Source: CAZDET01 sp964504335 (GTDB taxonomy: Bacteria > Bacteroidota > Bacteroidia > Chitinophagales > Saprospiraceae). Taken from it: a DNA stretch of 19,374 bases. Location: NCBI GenBank assembly GCA_964504335.1, contig CAZDET010000080.1, positions 1 to 19,374 of the forward strand. The letters are read 5' to 3'. Under the pieces are notes generated by a model that was not told the DNA's origin, made no database searches, and worked only from the letters and a program-made list of their open reading frames with translations. Below are positions 7,755 through 14,990 of the stretch, in pieces. The translations under genes and the position numbers were made by a program. Within the stretch, counting starts at the first letter, position 1. Each line of letters opens with the position of its first letter.

Positions 7755-7856
7755 ATGTACCGACAAAAGGATTTGGGAACAAATTTATGGCCATTCCAAG
7801 GAGCCCACCCACACGGCTCGCCCCCGCGGCCAGTCGGTCGGGAAAAGATGTTCTAA
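7755..7856 (+). CDS. Possible small ORF of 33 residues
   Basis: An ATG at 7755 is preceded by AGGAG with 4 bases between, one of the few good Shine-Dalgarno-like sequences in the window. The frame runs 33 codons, MYRQKDLGTN to GREKMF, and ends at a TAA that is the first TTCTAA unit of the neighbouring microrepeat. The product would be proline- and basic-rich with no signal peptide or membrane helix, and I recognise no family. The same DNA has short inverted pieces (GAGCC at 7801-7805 with GGCTC at 7815-7819, and CCGCGG at 7824-7829), so a structured RNA or dispersed element is an equally good reading. Confidence 0.3.
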   Translation: MYRQKDLGTNLWPFQGAHPHGSPPRPVGREKMF

Positions 7857-7884
7857 AATCTAATATTCTAAGTTCTAAAACCTA
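7851..7884 (-). repeat. TTCTAA-type microrepeat after the secreted-protein gene
   Basis: Units TTCTAAAA, TCTAATA, TTCTAAG and TTCTAAAA follow each other with a spacing of 7-8 bases; on the minus strand they read TTTTAGAAC, TTAGAAT and so on. They begin a few bases past the TGA stop codon of the gene at 7888-8478. The unit resembles the one after the AmgK/RapZ gene near 145-190. Confidence 0.65.
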
Positions 7885-7887
7885 CAA

Positions 7888-8478
7888 TCACGGTGTCAAC
7901 GGATACCACCCCACCCGCTCACCGAGGCAGCGCAGCAGGTTCATGAACTGTAGCTGTTGTTCGTTAGAGAGGGCGATGGTGCGGCGGTGTTCGGGATATT
8001 CTACCCGAATCATTTTGACTTCCACAGAGGTCATCAGGTAATAGAGGTCGAGGGGAACTAGCGCCAGATGCTGGTAATGCCGCATATTCGTGCTGCGGTC
8101 GAAGTAGCCGTCATCGGGGTAGGTTTGAAAGCCGACGATGGTGTCGTTGGCCATCAAAAAGCGGACGTTAGGGCCTTCTTCTACCTTCTGGTAATCGTAT
8201 TCGGGCAGCGCGAGCACCAGGAAAAGCAAGTTCAGGCTATCCAGTTCGTGAAATAAGCCACCGATTTTTCCTTCCGGAACGAGGCGCGGGCCATCGGCTT
8301 CTTCGTACAGCGAAAGCATCTTATAGCCGATATTCATTGGCCCTACCCCTACGATCCGCACACTATCGAAGGGGTCTACTTCATCGAACAGGATTGTACA
8401 ATCTGAAGATGGGCCCGATTGCGCACTGGCAACCGTACTTACTACCAGACAGAATAGTGCCGCCAAAAATTTCACCAT
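7888..8478 (-). CDS. Secreted protein of unknown function
   Basis: 196 residues from the ATG at 8478, which places a good signal peptide at the N-terminus (MVKFLAALFCLVVSTVASAQ, probable cut before QSG). A longer frame to 8529 would put 17 polar residues in front of the signal and is unlikely. The mature protein is acidic with two cysteines, one near the new N-terminus and one near the C-terminus (LRCLGER), and has no membrane helix or motif I recognise. It ends in GWYPLTP. It lies 118 bases after kdsD on the same strand and has its own promoter-like element, so it may be transcribed separately. Function unknown. Confidence 0.75.
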   Translation of the reverse strand: MVKFLAALFCLVVSTVASAQSGPSSDCTILFDEVDPFDSVRIVGVGPMNIGYKMLSLYEEADGPRLVPEGKIGGLFHELDSLNLLFLVLALPEYDYQKVEEGPNVRFLMANDTIVGFQTYPDDGYFDRSTNMRHYQHLALVPLDLYYLMTSVEVKMIRVEYPEHRRTIALSNEQQLQFMNLLRCLGERVGWYPLTP

Positions 8479-8565
8479 CGTATATTGATCTGAAGAACAA
8501 TCTACCTTTTGAATACTCCAACGCATCATCTGTTGTTTGCTAAGATGGTACTACTCTAAAAAGTT

Positions 8566-8592
8566 CAAAAATACTCCTCATTATCAGCCCAA
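8566..8592 (-). promoter_or_regulatory. Bacteroidota-type promoter for the secreted-protein gene
   Basis: TATTTTTG (8573 down to 8566, minus strand) matches the -7 consensus TAnnTTTG exactly. A TTG stands 16 bases upstream (8592-8590), slightly closer than the usual 17-23. It lies just past the kdsD stop codon and would give a leader of about 80 bases. Confidence 0.4.
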
Positions 8593-8596
8593 TCCA

Positions 8597-9565
8597 CTAA
8601 ATGAGGCCCTCGCGAATCAAATCGTGCAGGTGTACGAAGCCTAGGTAGCTCCCATCATCATCCACGACGATCAGCTGGGTGATGCTGTGCCGGCGCATCA
8701 TCTCCAATGCCTGTACGGCCAGCGTGTTTGCCGAAACGGTCTTCGGTTGCCGGCTCATCACATCCTCGGCCCGGATCGGCTCCAAGTTGGTGGTATGTTC
8801 CAGCATGCGGCGCAGGTCGCCATCGGTAATGATACCGATAAGCCGGCCCTCTTCTACCACAGCGGTGGCTCCGAGGCATTTTGAGGTGATCTCCAGAATG
8901 GTGTGGTGCAACTTGTCCGCAGGAGACACGATCGGCCGTTCGTTCCGGGGATACAGATCGGATACGCGCAAGTACAACTGCTTGCCCAGTGCACCACCCG
9001 GATGAAAGGTGGCAAAATCGGCCGGACTAAACCCCCGCAGGGCCAACAACGCCATAGCCAGGGCATCACCGAGTGCTATTTGTGCGGTGGTGCTGGCAGT
9101 GGGAGCCAGATTGTTTGGATCGGCCTCCACGTCTACGCGGGTCAGCAACACGTAATCTGCCTGCGTCGCCAGAGTCGAATCGGCCCTGGCAGTCATGGCA
9201 ATGAGGGTATTTCCGAGGTGGCGCACCAGTGGGATCAGCACCTTGATCTCCGCCGTTTCTCCGCTTTTGGAAAGGCAGAGCACAATATCATCGGCCTGCA
9301 CCATTCCGACATCCCCGTGAATGGCATCGGCCGCGTGCATAAACAGGGCCGGCGTACCGGTAGAATTGAGCGTAGCAACGATCTTCTGGGCCACAATGGC
9401 GCTCTTCCCGACCCCGGTCACCACCAGGCGGCCTTTAGCGTGAAAGATCGCCTCCACACAAGCCACAAAGGGCTCGTTGAGCTCTTCGTACAACTTGCGG
9501 ATGGTCTCCATTTCAATCCGAAGCGTATCACGTCCAGTCTGTAAAATGATCTCGTGGGAATTCAA
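8597..9565 (-). CDS. kdsD: Arabinose-5-phosphate isomerase
   Basis: 322 residues. It converts ribulose-5-phosphate to arabinose-5-phosphate, the first step towards Kdo in lipopolysaccharide. The SIS domain (about 35-175) carries GVGKSAIVAQK and NSTGTPALFMHAADAIHGD. Two CBS domains follow (about 205-262 and 268-322). By alignment from memory with E. coli KdsD the catalytic residues K54, E106, E147 and H188 are all present. The start is a TTG at 9565: the N-terminal stretch before the next methionine (M19) aligns with KdsD, and no ATG or GTG is available upstream in frame. A clean RBS is not visible. It stands alone, divergent from recQ, without other Kdo genes nearby. Confidence 0.93.
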   Translation of the reverse strand: MNSHEIILQTGRDTLRIEMETIRKLYEELNEPFVACVEAIFHAKGRLVVTGVGKSAIVAQKIVATLNSTGTPALFMHAADAIHGDVGMVQADDIVLCLSKSGETAEIKVLIPLVRHLGNTLIAMTARADSTLATQADYVLLTRVDVEADPNNLAPTASTTAQIALGDALAMALLALRGFSPADFATFHPGGALGKQLYLRVSDLYPRNERPIVSPADKLHHTILEITSKCLGATAVVEEGRLIGIITDGDLRRMLEHTTNLEPIRAEDVMSRQPKTVSANTLAVQALEMMRRHSITQLIVVDDDGSYLGFVHLHDLIREGLI

Positions 9566-9594
9566 ATTGCGAAAACTTTCAGCGCAGAATTTTG

Positions 9595-9836
9595 TACTTT
9601 TGGCGGCTTTTCGAAGTTAGCGGTGAATGCCAAAAAAGTGTTAACAGGTGTCATATAGGTGCTTTTTTTTGCCTACATTTAGACACGCTACTTTCATGGC
9701 ACTTTAATATTTCGCCTAAAGGAGCAAATAACACACAAAATAGTTTTGTCGTCCCTTGCTTCGACACTTCTTTCGGAGCCGTTGTGTAGACCCATCCCAA
9801 GAACGAATGAAACGACAAAATTAGCTAAAATTTTAG
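9595..9836 (+). promoter_or_regulatory. recQ: Candidate -7 elements and a palindrome upstream of recQ
   Basis: TACTTTTG (9595-9602) and TAGTTTTG (9741-9748) both match TAnnTTTG exactly on the plus strand, but neither has a TTG at the expected -33 distance. A perfect 12-base palindrome CTAAAATTTTAG lies at 9825-9836, 18 bases before the chosen recQ ATG, overlapping the smaller palindrome TTAGCTAA (9821-9828). It could be an operator. The 289-base space between kdsD and recQ holds no other gene that I can support. Confidence 0.3.
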
Positions 9837-9854
9837 TGCAAAGCGGTGATAGCC

Positions 9855-12059
9855 ATGACAATGACGAAAGACGGCCTGTACGAGGCCTTGCGTAGTTACT
9901 TTGGCTTTGACAAATTTAAAGGGAATCAAGAGGCAATTATCCGAAGCGTGCTACACGGGCACGACACCTTCGTGATCATGCCTACAGGAGGGGGCAAATC
10001 CCTCTGCTACCAACTCCCCGCCCTCCTGCTCGAAGGCACTGCGATCGTAATCTCTCCATTGATCGCCTTGATGAAAAACCAGGTCGATAGTATCCGGGGG
10101 TACAGCCAAAACGATGAAGTCGCGCATTTCCTGAATTCTTCGCTCACCAAAGCGCAGATGAAAATCGTCCGTCAGGATATCCAGGACGGTAAGACCAAGT
10201 TGCTATTCATTGCACCGGAGACGCTCACCAAGGAAGAAAACATCCAGTTCTTTCAGCAAACGGATATTAGCTTCGTCGCAGTAGACGAAGCCCACTGCAT
10301 CTCTGAGTGGGGGCATGATTTCCGGCCGGAATACCGGCGCATCCGCGCTATGCTGGATGCCATCGGCGATAATATCCCCGTGATCGCCCTGACCGCCACC
10401 GCTACGCCAAAGGTGCAATCCGATATCGTCAAGAACCTGAATATGGAAGACCACAAAACGTTTGTGTCTTCCTTTAATCGGAGCAATCTCTTTTACGAGG
10501 TCCGCCCTAAACGGAGCAAGGACCAAACCATCAAGCAGATTATCCAGATCATTAAGGGCATTTCGGATCAATCGGGCATCATCTACGTGCAGAGCCGCAG
10601 GGCTGCCGAGGAAATCGCTCAGGCCCTGGTGGTCAATGACATCAAGGCGGCTCCTTACCACGCCGGGCTGGACGCCAAAACGCGCAGCCAGACCCAGGAT
10701 GACTTCCTGATGGAAAACCTCGATGTGATCGTCGCCACCATCGCCTTCGGCATGGGGATCGATAAGCCGGACGTACGCTTCGTGATCCATTACGACATTC
10801 CGAAGAGCATCGAAAATTACTACCAGGAAACCGGCCGGGCCGGCCGCGACGGCCTCGATGGTCGTTGTATCGCCTTCTACAGCTACGCCGATATTTTGCG
10901 CCTCGAAAAATTCCTGCGCGACAAACCCGTGTCCGAACGCGAAATGGGTGCTCAGCTCATGCAGGAAGTGATGGCCTACTCCGAAACGACCGCCTGCCGG
11001 CGGCGCTTCCTCCTGCACTACTTCGGCGAAGAGTACGACGATAGCGATTGCAATGAAATGTGCGACAACTGCCGCAATCCGAAAGAGCGGATCGAAGTTG
11101 GCCCGCAACTCGTCCAGGCGTTGGAGGCCGTGCTGGACCTCGACGAAAACTACGGCATCAAAACTCTCATCAATCACATCCGGGGTAAAGAAACCCAGGA
11201 AGTGAAGGGATACGGATTCAACCAGCGGACCACCTTCGGCGTGGGGAAAGAACAGGACGAAACGTTCTGGAGCAGCGTATTCCGCCAGGCTCTGCTCAAC
11301 AACCTATTGCGCAAGGATATCGAATCCTACGGCCTCCTCAAGTTGACCGATGCCGGGCGGGAATTCCTGAAACAACCCACCAACTTCCAAATCCCCATCG
11401 ACCGCAACTACGAGCAGGAAGTCGCCGAGATCCAGCTACAGGAAAACGGCGCGAAACCGGTCGCACTCGATGCGCAACTGCTGAAACTGCTCAAAGACCT
11501 GCGGAGAAAAGAAGCAAAGCGCAAAAACGTCCCGCCGTTTGTCATTTTCCAGGACCCCTCGCTGGAAGACATGGCTACGCAGTATCCAACCTCCCTCAAG
11601 GATATGGCCAGCATCACCGGGGTGAGCAAGGGAAAAGCCGAGCGCTACGGCAAGGTTTTCGCCCAGCTAATTCGGGATTACGTGGAGGAAAACGATATCG
11701 TTCGCCCTACCGACTTCGTCGTCAAGCAGGTAGCTAATAAATCCCGCATCAAGGTCAATATCATCCAGGGGATCGATCGCAAGATTCCGTTGGAAGACCT
11801 GGCCTCCTCCAATAGCATCAGCATGGAGGACCTCCTGACGGAGCTCGACGCCATCGTGGCCAGCGGTACACGGGTCAACATCGATTACTACCTCGAAGAA
11901 CAGATTGATGAGTACGCCCGCGAGGATATTTACGAATACTTTATGGAGGCCCAAACCGATTCCGTCGACGAGGCCTTTAGCGAGCTCAAAGAAGACGATA
12001 TCACCCTGGAGGAAATTCAGTTGATGCGGATCAAGTTCATGTCGGAGATGGCCAATTAA
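9855..12059 (+). CDS. recQ: ATP-dependent DNA helicase RecQ
   Basis: 734 residues from the ATG at 9855; the GTG at 9846 and ATG at 9861 are alternative starts. It is a 3'-to-5' helicase of recombination and replication repair. Walker A is MPTGGGKS (42-49), the DEAH box is at 144-147, the aromatic-rich loop contains WGHDFRPEY (152-160), and motif VI is QETGRAGRDG (324-333). Zinc ligands C381, C399, C403 and C406 are intact and followed by the winged-helix RQC region (about 412-515). An HRDC domain covers about 536-612, and a further helical tail (about 615-734) resembles a helix-turn-helix/WYL-less extension found in long RecQ proteins. It is over 100 residues longer than E. coli RecQ because of this tail. 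No gene overlaps it. Confidence 0.97.
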   Translation: MTMTKDGLYEALRSYFGFDKFKGNQEAIIRSVLHGHDTFVIMPTGGGKSLCYQLPALLLEGTAIVISPLIALMKNQVDSIRGYSQNDEVAHFLNSSLTKAQMKIVRQDIQDGKTKLLFIAPETLTKEENIQFFQQTDISFVAVDEAHCISEWGHDFRPEYRRIRAMLDAIGDNIPVIALTATATPKVQSDIVKNLNMEDHKTFVSSFNRSNLFYEVRPKRSKDQTIKQIIQIIKGISDQSGIIYVQSRRAAEEIAQALVVNDIKAAPYHAGLDAKTRSQTQDDFLMENLDVIVATIAFGMGIDKPDVRFVIHYDIPKSIENYYQETGRAGRDGLDGRCIAFYSYADILRLEKFLRDKPVSEREMGAQLMQEVMAYSETTACRRRFLLHYFGEEYDDSDCNEMCDNCRNPKERIEVGPQLVQALEAVLDLDENYGIKTLINHIRGKETQEVKGYGFNQRTTFGVGKEQDETFWSSVFRQALLNNLLRKDIESYGLLKLTDAGREFLKQPTNFQIPIDRNYEQEVAEIQLQENGAKPVALDAQLLKLLKDLRRKEAKRKNVPPFVIFQDPSLEDMATQYPTSLKDMASITGVSKGKAERYGKVFAQLIRDYVEENDIVRPTDFVVKQVANKSRIKVNIIQGIDRKIPLEDLASSNSISMEDLLTELDAIVASGTRVNIDYYLEEQIDEYAREDIYEYFMEAQTDSVDEAFSELKEDDITLEEIQLMRIKFMSEMAN

Positions 12060-12060
12060 G

Positions 12061-12095
12061 AGTGTGGAGTGTGGAGTGTGTCTGGGGTGTGGAGT
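12061..12095. repeat. Period-7 microrepeat (AGTGTGG)
   Basis: AGTGTGG occurs at 12061-12067 and 12068-12074 and as AGTGTGT at 12075-12081. Further GTGTGGAGTGTG pieces run to about 12099. The array starts two bases after the recQ stop codon. An open frame runs through it into aroQ, but its translation is only repeat-derived sequence. Confidence 0.8.
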
Positions 12096-12106
12096 GTGCT
12101 AGGCTA

Positions 12107-12169
12107 ACACATTTCAAACTACGAACAACACACTTCAAACTGCAAACAACACACTTTAACTTGGAAATC
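12107..12169 (+). repeat. Three 21-base repeats running into the aroQ start
   Basis: Units at 12107-12127, 12128-12148 and 12149-12169. Units one and two differ at few positions; unit three is more diverged (about 15 of 21 bases shared) and contains the TTG start and second codon of aroQ. If read in the aroQ frame the units give THFKL-type heptads, which are not part of the AroQ fold. Confidence 0.75.
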
Positions 12170-12574
12170 GCAATCATCAACGGCCCCAACCTCAACCTGC
12201 TCGGCCGCCGCGAGCCGGAAATCTACGGAGAAGATACCTTCGAAGACTTTCTCCTGCACTTGCGGGCGCGTTTCGAGAGTGTCCGCTTCTACTACTTTCA
12301 GAGCAATCACGAAGGCCAGTTAATTGATAAGCTACACGAAGTAGGATTCTCCTACGACGGCATCATCCTGAATGCCGGCGCACTTACGCACACTTCGCTG
12401 GCGCTGGCGGATGCCGTGGCGGCCATCGATACTCCCGTCATTGAGGTGCACATTTCCAATGTGTACGCCCGCGAGGCCTTTCGACACCATTCCTACCTAA
12501 GTCCGTATTGCGAAGGAGTAATCGTCGGGTTCGGGCTGCGGGGATACGAGTTGGCGGTACAGTACTTTTTGTAG
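12161..12574 (+). CDS. aroQ: Type II 3-dehydroquinate dehydratase
   Basis: 137 residues from the TTG at 12161. It removes water from 3-dehydroquinate to give 3-dehydroshikimate in the shikimate pathway, as a dodecamer in the cytoplasm. The family start motif INGPNLNLLGRRE (6-18) follows directly. Other landmarks are catalytic Y22 in IYG, NAGALTHTS (71-79), EVHISN (95-100) and the FRHHS segment with R108. An open frame extends 33 codons further upstream but consists of tandem repeats, so the shorter TTG start is preferred; no ATG or GTG is better placed. It ends one base before the stop codon of the convergent desaturase gene, and no terminator lies between. Confidence 0.94.
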   Translation: MEIAIINGPNLNLLGRREPEIYGEDTFEDFLLHLRARFESVRFYYFQSNHEGQLIDKLHEVGFSYDGIILNAGALTHTSLALADAVAAIDTPVIEVHISNVYAREAFRHHSYLSPYCEGVIVGFGLRGYELAVQYFL

Positions 12575-12575
12575 G

Positions 12576-13610
12576 CTAGGCCGCCAGTTCCCGTTGCCGG
12601 AACTCCCGGAAGGTAATCATGCGTTGCTCCTGCTCGCACCAGAGCTTATTGTACATACACTTAAGGCTCTCGCGGAAATTGAGGATGGTGATGTAGCGCT
12701 CCATGAAGCGGTTCTCGCGGTGCGCCCACTTGAGGTGGTAGTTAGGGATCTTGGAATTGAGGTGATGGATGTGGTGGTAGCCGATGTAGCCGGTAAACCA
12801 GTCGATCAGGCGCGGCAACTTGTAGTAGGTACTCCCCTGGACGGCAGCCGTCAGAAAGTCCCATTTATCTTGCCACTGCTTGTAGGTCTCCTCGTGCTGG
12901 TGCTGTACGTAGAAAAACCATACCGCAATGATCGCAAACAACACGACGATGGGAATCTGGATAAGGAAAAACTGCTTCCATCCGATCAGCCAGCCCAACA
13001 GTGCGTAGACCAACACGATGAATAAGTTATTGATATGCATGGCCCGATGAAAGCGCTTCCATCCGGGTAGCTTCACAATTTCGAAACGGTTGTTGACCAG
13101 CAAGTAGATGACCGGCCCCAGAATGAAAGTCATGAACGGCATGCGGTAAACGCGGTATAAAAATTGCTTCCAGCGACTAGAATTCTGGTATTCATCGGCC
13201 GTCATAATCCAGATATCACCAATGGTACGCACTTCGAGCTGCCCGGTGTGCCCGTGGTGAAAATCGTGCTCCTTCGCCCAATACGTGAAAGGAATGGTGC
13301 TGAAAAAGCTACAAATGGTGCCGATCACCTTATTCCAGCGCTGCGACTTCAGAAAGGAACGATGCCCACAATCGTGCTGAATGATGAAAATCCGGACCAT
13401 GAAGAACGCATTGACCACGGCGAGGCCCAGCGTGATCCAATATGACCATTCGAGGCTGAAGTACATCAGCACCCAAAGCGCTACAAATGGCAAAAAGGTA
13501 TTGAGAATCTGAATGATGGCTTTGCGAGTGTTCGGCCGGGCATATTTGGCAAACATTGCCGGCCAATTTTTCAGTGTTTGCTGAAAATCTTGTTCGATTG
13601 AATGTGGCAT
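12576..13610 (-). CDS. Membrane fatty-acid desaturase
   Basis: 344 residues. It is a di-iron membrane desaturase of the DesA/delta-12-like group, putting double bonds into acyl chains of membrane lipids. The three histidine boxes are present: HDCGH (79-83), HDFHH (115-119, in WAKEHDFHHGH) and HHIHH (279-283), with an additional HQHEE (237-241). Hydrophobic stretches at about 33-75, 98-112, 158-172 and 194-235 fit four or more membrane helices. The regiospecificity cannot be read from sequence. A Bacteroidota-type promoter and a perfect palindrome lie directly upstream, which suggests regulated expression, for example by temperature or lipid state. Confidence 0.92.
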   Translation of the reverse strand: MPHSIEQDFQQTLKNWPAMFAKYARPNTRKAIIQILNTFLPFVALWVLMYFSLEWSYWITLGLAVVNAFFMVRIFIIQHDCGHRSFLKSQRWNKVIGTICSFFSTIPFTYWAKEHDFHHGHTGQLEVRTIGDIWIMTADEYQNSSRWKQFLYRVYRMPFMTFILGPVIYLLVNNRFEIVKLPGWKRFHRAMHINNLFIVLVYALLGWLIGWKQFFLIQIPIVVLFAIIAVWFFYVQHQHEETYKQWQDKWDFLTAAVQGSTYYKLPRLIDWFTGYIGYHHIHHLNSKIPNYHLKWAHRENRFMERYITILNFRESLKCMYNKLWCEQEQRMITFREFRQRELAA

Positions 13611-13635
13611 GTTAGAGGATAAATAAAGAGGAAAG

Positions 13636-13669
13636 CAAAATTAAGTGGGTAGTCTCAGACAAATTTGTC
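13636..13669 (-). promoter_or_regulatory. Promoter and palindromic operator of the desaturase gene
   Basis: TAATTTTG (13643 down to 13636, minus strand) matches TAnnTTTG exactly and lies 25 bases before the ATG. A TTTG stands 16 bases further upstream. This -33 element is the right half of a perfect 12-base palindrome GACAAATTTGTC (13658-13669), so a protein bound there would cover the promoter. Confidence 0.5.
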
Positions 13670-13679
13670 GGTTTACTGA

Positions 13680-13728
13680 ACATCGTAAGCGATGTGTTGC
13701 CTAACAAAACAGTACGAAAATAGGGTTG
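13680..13728 (+). promoter_or_regulatory. xth: Candidate promoter of xth with upstream hairpin
   Basis: TTG (13697-13699) and TAGGGTTG (13721-13728, one mismatch to TAnnTTTG) are separated by 21 bases, within the usual range. Just upstream, ACATCG (13680-13685) pairs with CGATGT (13690-13695) around a 4-base loop. Confidence 0.35.
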
Positions 13729-13762
13729 TTTTGATGAGATTGTCATTTTTTCGTGGCAAAGA

Positions 13763-14536
13763 ATGTTCGTGAAAATCATTTCCTACAACGTCAACGGCAT
13801 TCGCGCCGCCCTGCGCAAGGGGTTTGCCGAGTGGGTAAGCGCCGGCTCGTACGACCTCATCGCCATTCAGGAAACGAAGGCTCATCCGGAGCAGGTTGAC
13901 CTGAGCGCGCTCGAAGAACTGGGCTACCAGGGCTTCTGGCATTCCGCAACTCGCCGCAAGGGCTACTCGGGCGTGCTGACTCTCTGCCGGGAGGAGCCGC
14001 AACAAGTCATTGCGGGGATGGGCAACGAAACCTACGATAGCGAAGGACGTATTTTGCGCACCGATTTTTCCGACTGGACGCTGCTCAACTGCTACTTCCC
14101 ATCGGGAACTTCCGGGGAGGAACGCCAGCAGGTCAAATTCCGTTTTCTCGACGATTTCTACGAATATGTGCAGCAGCTCCGCCGGGAGTGCCCCCGATTG
14201 GTCGTGGTCGGCGATTACAACATCGCCCACGCAGAGATTGATATTCACGATCCTAAACGGAATAAGAACACAACCGGCTTTCTGCCGGAGGAGCGCGCCT
14301 GGATGTCGCAGTGGTTTGATTCGGGCTTTATCGACAGTTTTAGGCACCTCCATCCCGATCTGGTCGAATATAGTTGGTGGAGCCTGCGGTCGAAAGCCCG
14401 GGACCGCAACCTCGGCTGGCGACTCGATTACCAATCCATAACCGATAACCTGGGCGATCGCCTCCGGTATGCCCGCCAACTGACGGATGTAAAGCACAGC
14501 GACCACTGCCCCGTGCTCGTCGAAATTGACTTCTGA
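13763..14536 (+). CDS. xth: Exodeoxyribonuclease III (AP endonuclease)
   Basis: 257 residues, typical for the family. It cuts DNA at abasic sites and degrades 3' ends in base-excision repair, using Mg2+. All landmarks of the endonuclease/exonuclease/phosphatase fold are present: NVNGIRA (9-15), IQETK with E37, GYSGV (67-71), GDYNIAH with D151 and N153, GWRLDY with D222, and SDHCPV with the D247/H248 pair. It stands divergent from the desaturase gene with a candidate promoter between. Its TGA stop overlaps the ATG of the next gene by one base. Confidence 0.96.
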   Translation: MFVKIISYNVNGIRAALRKGFAEWVSAGSYDLIAIQETKAHPEQVDLSALEELGYQGFWHSATRRKGYSGVLTLCREEPQQVIAGMGNETYDSEGRILRTDFSDWTLLNCYFPSGTSGEERQQVKFRFLDDFYEYVQQLRRECPRLVVVGDYNIAHAEIDIHDPKRNKNTTGFLPEERAWMSQWFDSGFIDSFRHLHPDLVEYSWWSLRSKARDRNLGWRLDYQSITDNLGDRLRYARQLTDVKHSDHCPVLVEIDF

Positions 14537-14970
14537 TGAACGCACTCACAATCCGGGAAGGCCGCATTGAAGAGGCGGTTGCGCTTTCGGAGGCACTTCC
14601 CGAATTCATCGATCCGCCGCCTGCTTCTGTTTATACGGAGCGATTCGAGGGAGTCCCCCACTGCATCTTTATCGCACTGTGGGAAGGTTCGGCGGCTGGA
14701 TTTAAAGTGGGATACGAGCGCGATGGGCTGTTCTACAGCTGGCTCGGGGGAGTGCTGCCTGCTTACCGCCGCCGGGGTATTGCAAGCGCCCTCGCCGACC
14801 ACCAGGAGGCCTGGGCCCGGGCAAACGGATATTCGACCATTACGTTCAAAACCCGCAATCAACACAAAAATATGTTGATCTTCGCGCTTCAAAACGGGTT
14901 CGACATCGTCGGATTCAAGGAAAAAGACCAGGTGGAAACCAACCGAATCTTGCTGCGCAAGGTTCTTTAG
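14536..14970 (+). CDS. GNAT-family N-acetyltransferase
   Basis: 144 residues. The acetyl-CoA-binding motif A is clear in LPAYRRRGIASAL (74-86), after strand beta-4 (LFYSWLGGV). It is followed by the N-acetyltransferase fold's final helix and strand around NGFDIVGFKEKD. The substrate is unknown. The start ATG shares its A with the TGA stop codon of xth (TGATG at 14534-14538), the arrangement expected for translational coupling. The two are co-transcribed, but a functional link to DNA repair is only an inference. The next gene follows after 20 bases. Confidence 0.88.
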   Translation: MNALTIREGRIEEAVALSEALPEFIDPPPASVYTERFEGVPHCIFIALWEGSAAGFKVGYERDGLFYSWLGGVLPAYRRRGIASALADHQEAWARANGYSTITFKTRNQHKNMLIFALQNGFDIVGFKEKDQVETNRILLRKVL

Positions 14971-14990
14971 ATCATTAATAAAATCGGTTT

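Noticed and set aside
10203..11177. Minus-strand open frame of 324 codons
   Set aside because: It lies entirely inside recQ, whose helicase motifs are intact; the antisense frame is a by-product of GC-leaning codon use.
12062..12160. N-terminal extension of aroQ by 33 codons
   Set aside because: The extension translates tandem repeats and is absent from the AroQ fold, which starts a few residues after the TTG at 12161.
12061..12169. CRISPR array
   Set aside because: Units are directly adjacent without unique spacers, are 7 or 21 bases long, and no cas genes are nearby.
13673..14545. Minus-strand open frame of 290 codons
   Set aside because: It is antisense to xth, which has all its catalytic motifs; the frame has no recognisable domain.
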